Assembly (NCBI GenBank): GCA_947179155.2
Contig: OX359264.1
Location: 59,283,202-59,347,201, forward strand
Length of the DNA: 64,000 bases
Reading direction: 5' to 3'
Source of the DNA: Hedera helix
Lineage: Eukaryota; Streptophyta; Magnoliopsida; Apiales; Araliaceae
Below, one piece after another: positions 58,526 to 64,000 of this stretch (position 1 is its first letter; every line of letters starts with the position of its first letter). The notes beneath the pieces were generated by a model. It saw only the letters and a program-made list of their open reading frames with translations, was not told the origin of the DNA and made no database searches. Both the position numbers and the translations under genes were made by a program.

Positions 58526-60151
58526 TGACTCAGTGAGACACATAGCAGTCCTTAACATCACTAGCAGTCAATGTTATATTGGTTTGTATATGTGACCTCA
58601 ACGGTCTTACTACTTGAGTATGTAATGCTTTCCTATCCCATATGAATTTTAGCCCATGATAACCTATCACATACTTATATAGTACTGCTTGCATTGCTTC
58701 AGAAACTCGGGTGCATATTTAAAAGCTGGTTTGACACATTAATCGGATGATAATCCCGAGCACGACTTTTATTTCAAGAACTTTAAAAGCTGGTTTGACA
58801 CATTAATCTGATGATAATCCCGAGCACAACTTTTATTTCAAGAACATGCTGTATCAGTGAGGATATTATTTAATTCTTTAAGCACTTCCTTTTTCCTTCA
58901 GTTCAATCTTCCTTTGCATAGTATTTGGATATAATAGTATTCATAATCAGAATTATGTTTCACGAAGTTCACCATGTTTTATTGATTCATCACTTATTAC
59001 TGTGCTACCAAAGATACTTAAGTTGGGGAAACACCTATTGGTCTGTAGTAACCTGATTCCCTTACAAGATATTGTAACATACTTGTCTGTTGCATTTCAT
59101 CTATTATGAAACATTTTCTCTTATTTTCTGCCAGACGGCCTGGTGAGCAAATTGAGGCTGAGTCTTCAAAAGAGACGAGTAGTGGTGGTAGCATTGACTT
59201 TGAAGTGAATAGACGAACAAAATGTGTTCAGCAAAGCCTAGTGAACTCAAACTCCCAACAGCTGAACAGTCTCTCATCGAGAGACAAATTTCCCATGAGT
59301 TCATCTGGCGATGAAGGTAAAATTAGCAATTCATCTGGGCTACTTGTTTTTGAGTATTTGGAACAAGAGCAACCACACTTCCGCAAACCGTTAACTGATA
59401 AGGCAAGTTCAGCTCTTAAAATTAGAGTGTTCAGATTTACAGTTAAGTATTTATTTGCCCATAACTGATGCTTGCCCCCTTTCACCCGAACAGATTACAA
59501 ATCTTGAATCTCAATTTCCAGAACTAAGTTTGTACAGGAGCTGTGATCTAATGCCTGCAAGTTGGATTTCTATAGCTTGGTATGCTTTTGTCACGCCGCT
59601 CTGCGTCATACTCTGCATTTTGGTGTATTTTGGTTGAGCTTTTCATTACTAGTATAGTATTTGTATAATCGATTTCATTTTGTTTATTAAATGAATTTTG
59701 TTGCAGGTACCCAATATATAGAATACCTATGGGTTCAACACTGAAGGATCTGGATGCATCTTTCTTAACAATACATTCCTTGTCCACCTACTCTAGAAGT
59801 ACATCTCTCTCTATATTTGTGTGTGTGTATATTAAAGCCATCGCCTTTCATTGTGTAACTAATTTGTGGTGATCTTTTGTGACTGGTACAGACAGTGGTC
59901 AACCACAGTTTCAAGGTGCGAGTGGTGGCCTGAAGGTCAATCGTGTGAGCAGTGCATCTTCAAAAATTTCTCTACCAGTCATTGGACTTGCTTCATACAA
60001 GTACAAAGGTTCAATTTTGACTCCCTGTGGGCCTCAGGAATGCGAGCAGGAGAACTCACTCTTGCAAGCTGCAAACAATTGGCTTCAGGGTTTGCAGGTG
60101 GTTCTCCCTGATTTCCAGTTTTTTCGTTCTCATTACTCACCGTGGAGATGA
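54671..60151 (+). CDS. DUF789 family protein (421 aa)
   Basis: Six exons join in frame: 54671-55018, 55286-55497, 59135-59402, 59494-59579, 59707-59798, 59892-60151. The N-terminus is low-complexity with a glutamine-rich run. Next comes the conserved core: NLDHLLESVTPLVPAQY, then FYCLGDLWESLKEWSAYGAG, VPLLLNG and IMQYYVPYLSGIQLY. A serine-rich insert follows, then LLVFEYLEQEQPHFRKPL and RSCDLMPASWISIAWYPIYR. The end is GLASYKYKGSI, AANNWLQGL and PDFQFF. This block order is that of plant DUF789 proteins, whose biochemical role I do not know. The third intron (59403-59493) begins GCAAGT and ends CAG, a GC-AG intron; the others are GT-AG. The start is the first ATG after the leader. Confidence 0.92.
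56391..56955 (+). mobile_element. Solo copia-type LTR in a DUF789 intron (565 bp)
   Basis: The segment begins TGTTGGGTTACTTC and ends AAAATTCCCAACA (TGTTGGG/CCCAACA). Flanking 5-mers are CTTCT (56386-56390) and CCTCT (56956-56960), four of five identical. A TATA motif (CTATAAATAGA near 56559) and the 3' sequence GTGTTAAATATTGTGTTGTT are typical of small copia LTRs. It lies in the same orientation as the host gene. Confidence 0.7.
58486..58522. repeat. Poly-C tract (37 bases)
   Basis: Thirty-seven consecutive C residues lie in the DUF789 intron. Confidence 0.95.
58722..58845. repeat. Tandem duplication of about 62 bp
   Basis: AAAAGCTGGTTTGACACATT and GATGATAATCCCGAGCAC occur twice in succession with two or three differences in the DUF789 intron. 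Confidence 0.8.
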
Positions 60152-61590
60152 TGACGACGCTGTTTTTTCTTGATGTGCATCATCATCTCTCTCCCTAATG
60201 GGCAAAAAATTATAGGTGAAGTTTCTTGGACTAGATGTTAAAAGCTATATTGTCTAAAAACTCCTCCCCTCAACCAAATCTATTGGTTGAATTGTTGTGC
60301 AGTGTTGTTTAAGCCTTATCATCCTTCTGCTTTGTAAGATTCTGTTCAAAGCATTGCCTTTCAAGAGATTTAGGTAAATGCTCATGCTTCAGTTAGGCTA
60401 AGCAAGCCAGAAGGTAGTACTGTAGTAGGCCTGATCAACCAGACATGATCAAGTCAATTGGCAAAGTTCACAGTTGTTTATTGGGCAATGCAGTTGCTTT
60501 GTTGTTTGAAGCAGTTCCCCAGATTTGATCGGCAAACAGGGATCCAGATAGGCTCTTACTTATTCATCGAGCGTCTGAAACTTTTGATGACCTTGGTATA
60601 ATACTGGTAGAATTGTTTTTCTTTTAATCGGTCTGCAGAGAATCTTGACAACTAGTTGCTGGTAGAATTGTTGGTCTTTTAGTCGGTCTGCAGAGAATCT
60701 TGACAACTAGTTGCTGTGACAATGACGAAAATTTGAGTGATCTCTACTCTTAGCCTGGATATACAAACTTATACCAGTAGTTCATAGGCTCTGTTCGTTG
60801 AAGAAAATTATGCTACTTGTATACTACTTGAAAATTAAATCCTATTTGGTGAATTAGTGTGTTGGAACTCTGTATTTATAAATTGAAGTAGATAATCTAA
60901 AATTCTACACGCACCTTACTTTTTATTATTTGCGGCGAATAGACTTTATTCTGCGTTGAAGCGGGTAAATTGTGGGTGGGTGCTTATATCATTCAGCTCA
61001 ACGGCGTAATTGTTTTGGTTGAACAGGTCAATTAAAAATAAATTCACTAATATTATTATTAACGAACCTATTAAATTAGTGAAAAGTCAAATAAGTCTTC
61101 CATTGACTAATTAATGCGGCTCAATGGTGTAATCAATAATTATTACAAATTAGTGGGAAAATAATAATAATTATTGCGTCATATAATATACTATGAATGT
61201 ATGTATGTCATGCATGTATTTATTATATATCTGCTGCAAACGTTACTTCTTTATTGGCACAAAGAATGGATGGGATGGGATGGGATGGGAAGGGAAGAAA
61301 AAACTCGTAAGTATTGGAATTGATCAAATGCATTTTTATTGTAAAAAATGTATAACAATTCTCAATTATTTTAACACATCAAGAAACGTCCAATTAATCT
61401 ACTAGACTCTCGCATAGCATTTTTTGATATAAGTAGCTCAATGGCATAATTAGTAAATATTGATTTTTTAATATAAAATTAAAAAAAATACTAAAGGGAA
61501 ATTGAAAGACGCGAAGCCAAATCCTCAATATTCCTACTCTTCAAATAAATTTGTCTAGTGATATATCCATTTTTCCTATTCGAAATAAAT
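60152..61590 (+). other. DUF789 3' flank and intergenic DNA
   Basis: The 3' UTR probably occupies the first several hundred bases. A tandem duplication of about 60 bp lies at about 60604-60717 (GGTAGAATTGTT and TCGGTCTGCAGAGAATCTTG twice), and a GGATG repeat at about 61266-61289. I see no gene. Confidence 0.5.
60604..60717. repeat. Tandem duplication of about 60 bp
   Basis: CTGGTAGAATTGTT, TCGGTCTGCAGAGAATCTTG and ACAACTAGTTGCT occur twice in tandem downstream of the DUF789 gene. Confidence 0.85.
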
Positions 61591-61740
61591 TTTTCTACGC
61601 TGTCCTGATTGGAGGCCCATAGTTCAATAATAACCCAATATTCAATGATAACTTGGGCCATGAGATGGCCGTATGGGCTATTTTTAAGGATAGGGTCTTG
61701 TTACGGTACGGTCGAGGTTATCTCAGTATTCTAGCAACGA
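61591..61740 (+). promoter_or_regulatory. Housekeeping-type promoter with site II motifs
   Basis: GGCCCA (61612-61617), TGGGCC (61655-61660) and TGGGCT (61675-61680) are TGGGCY site II elements bound by TCP factors. Clusters of these are common upstream of plant ribosomal-protein and mitochondrial-protein genes. They precede a pyrimidine-rich leader exon. Positions are accurate to within a base or two. Confidence 0.5.
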
Positions 61741-61854
61741 AACAGTTGCTACCTTATCCAGGAAAACCTTATCCCTAATTTTGCAAAAACCCAAACCCCG
61801 CCACCTCACTGCCACTCCAACGCCGCCTCCACATTCAGGCTTTCTCTTCAACCC
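61741..61854 (+). other. Probable non-coding leader exon of a gene running off the right edge
   Basis: C-rich, ATG-free sequence (AAAACCCAAACCCCGCCACC and onward) ends at CAACCC followed by a good donor, GTAAGG, at 61855. This is the architecture of a plant gene with an intron in its 5' UTR. The product cannot be named because no coding exon is certain in the window. Confidence 0.5.
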
Positions 61855-64000
61855 GTAAGGTTCCTTTGGTTCTTCCTCATCATTTCATATATATATTTTT
61901 TTCTCATTTATGGTTTTTATATATATATATATATATTTTTCGTATGTAGTGTATATTTTTGTGCTTGTCGGTTATGTTTTCTTGTCTTTTTATGACGGTT
62001 GATTGATCGTGTTTGTTATTTTATTGCCAATTTCGGTTTTATGAATTTTGTACTACAGTTTCTGGTTTCGCATTTGTTCTCCATACAAAATTTGGGTTTT
62101 ATTCAATCTGCTTTTTTATTCAAGCCCATTGTAAAGCTGACATTTAGAGAATGCTGTAGTGGATTTTTGTTGTTAGTTAACTTTAAATGACTTGATTTCT
62201 AAAATGGAAGATTATAGGTGCCTTTCGAACCAATATATAAAAAAGGCGGCAAATATTTTAATTGAGCTAGAAATATGTTAGCTGAAAGTAAAAAAGAAGA
62301 GGAACAATAGTTCCCTGCTTCCTCTTCTCTTCATTTCAAATAATTATGTAGGTCTACCCTGAAGAGGGATGTTTAGCTTCTGATAAAATAAACTGACCAA
62401 CCAACTCATATTCTCCAAACAAGTGACAAAAAAAATTCATTAACAAACAACTACATGTAGGCCCAAGTGGCAGAATATAAACACCCACCCGTTCAACCAT
62501 GGATTATTACCTCAGGTAGCCTAAGATAAAATATTTTTTGAACAATGAGACCAATTTCCAGTAGTTGCATACAATTGCAGGCTTGTAAGTCGTCCCACAA
62601 GGTCATTCATTTTAATTTACTAGTCTTTTCTAATAGTGAAACAGGAAGAAGTCATCTTATATCTCCTATATTTACTGTGCACCCTTCTGAAGAGGTTTAA
62701 AACCATCACAACCCGAAACTTACTCCATGTGCTGGAACTTTTTGTAAATTTTATTTGAGAAGTCTCATTGCTTCTGCCCCAGAAACTTAATTGTTTCCCC
62801 TTTCACACGAATGAGTTTTGTATGTGATAATGTGATTAGGCAGCTAGTCCTTGAGACCTGTCTTTTATATTATGTTAATGCTCTATATGTTAGACAACAT
62901 AAAATAGAGGCAGATAATGTTAATTTAGCCCATATTTTCCTTTCAAAATTTGCTCTTTGTGGTGGTCATCCAGATGAAGTTTTGGGGAATTACAGGTGTT
63001 AAAGATGTGATTCTAAACGAGGATCTATAGGTTCAGAGGATTAATATGTTTCAAGAACTTAAAGAAATACAGAGAACTGTAATAATTAGTGGTCTAGTAG
63101 ATGGAGTATCACACATAATAGTTGTTGAAACTATTCGATCCACAGCACCTAGGATTCAACTGCAGTTGTTATCTCAATGAGCCTCGCGTCTGTCACAGTC
63201 CAATATTTTTCATGATGAAGGTTATTGAAACTTGTTTTTTGTAGACCCTTTTTAATGCATGGGAAAAGAGAGTATGTGTCAAGCACAATCTCATATGTAT
63301 ATGTGTTTATTTATTTATATATACATGTTTATTTATTTCTGCAGTTGATAAGTTTCTATCATTATTATTTTCCCTTAAAATAGAATGGGAAGCATTGCAA
63401 GACAAATTCTTACATGTATGCCTTTATCCATATTTGTCGTTTTATTCATTGAACTATTGAAGTGTATAATATGATATGTGAGATGCATTGCATGTGTTAG
63501 TATGAGCAAGAGGTGTAGTGGCAGCCATGATAAATTGGCATACAAGTACTGAAGGTGTTTGGATGCTTAGATTGTTAAAATTTCTTTTCTATGAGGTTCT
63601 GACGTACCATGCTTACTATTTTAGATTAAAATTTGATGTGTTTCACCTATGTTCACATGTTCTGAAATCTGAACAGGAAGCTTCATGCTTATAAAGTTAA
63701 AGACACAACCTAGGTCCTGCAATCAATTCCACTACAGCTAACTGCTTTTGCAGAGGCTTGTTCCTCTGAACTTGAAAGGTACCATAGAGATGTTTTCTAT
63801 ATTACTGCATGTTGCATCCCACCCAGTATGCTGAATTATAGTCGTCTCCAGTTGAAGAAAACTTATCCACATCTTGATCACCAGTGGCAAAACTGAGGGT
63901 CTTTGTTTATATTGTCATTGGCCTAAATCCTCTTCATATGACTATGGATATGTGCTTGTTGATGATCTTGTGATTGTCTTCAATTCCGTTTTCCAAAGCT
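61855..64000 (+). other. Likely leader intron or introns of the right-edge gene
   Basis: T-rich, intron-like DNA. Possible short exons with acceptor and donor sites (for example about 63386-63415, with an ATG; about 63755-63779) do not join into an open frame that I recognise. I report no coding exon here. Confidence 0.35.

Larger units (their letters stand above)
55498..59134 (+). other. Large intron 2 of the DUF789 gene
   Basis: This 3.6-kb intron contains a solo LTR (56391-56955), a poly-C tract (58486-58522) and a roughly 62-bp duplication near 58720-58845. Its short ORFs show no recognisable protein. Confidence 0.75.

Noticed and set aside
63386..63415. Candidate first coding exon (ATGGGAAGCATTGC...) of the right-edge gene
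   Set aside because: Acceptor and donor are plausible, but joining it to the next candidate exon (about 63755-63779) gives an immediate stop and the peptide is not recognisable.

Overview
The window is nuclear DNA of a flowering plant, most likely a eudicot. The evidence is AT-rich intergenic DNA, split genes with plant-type introns, plant-only families (KIN-14 kinesin with a calponin-homology domain, DUF789) and a dense load of LTR retrotransposons, solo LTRs and MITEs. I cannot name the species.

Layout, left to right. (1) 75-3351, + strand: a five-exon glycoside hydrolase 28 (polygalacturonase-like) gene whose first exon is probably left of the window; intron 1 carries a small hAT-type MITE. 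(2) 4402-8803, - strand: a ten-exon PDCD2/MYND zinc-finger gene with all introns retained but three in-frame stops and an indel-scarred exon, so called a pseudogene. (3) 10405-16534, - strand: a complete 19-exon KIN-14I-type kinesin (1012 aa deduced) with one U12-type AT-AC intron. (4) 16.8-18.4 kb: foldback MITEs. (5) 18433-26063: a complete, apparently young Ty1/copia element with a 1335-codon gag-pol ORF and a structured, hairpin-rich 3' untranslated region. (6) 26-33.8 kb: AT-rich intergenic DNA with a short solo LTR and palindromic elements. (7) 33825-42005, - strand: a nine-exon NAD+ carrier gene (NDT1 type, 315 aa), with gypsy debris in an intron. (8) 43030-44513: a 1.5-kb solo LTR. (9) 44889-51223: a 3.4-kb LTR-like unit split by a related 3.0-kb unit in the opposite orientation; both have exact 5-bp target duplications, giving a multi-kilobase inverted repeat. 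(10) 54671-60151, + strand: a six-exon DUF789 gene (421 aa) with a GC-AG intron and a solo LTR in its 3.6-kb intron. (11) From about 61600, + strand: a housekeeping-type promoter and a non-coding leader exon of a gene that runs off the right edge.

The cellular genes do not form one pathway. From memory, KIN-14I and NDT1 are neighbours in Arabidopsis too (At2g47500, At2g47490); here the copia element and other repeats have pushed them about 17 kb apart. The exon models were built by hand from splice sites, reading frame and remembered family sequences; no database or alignment was run.
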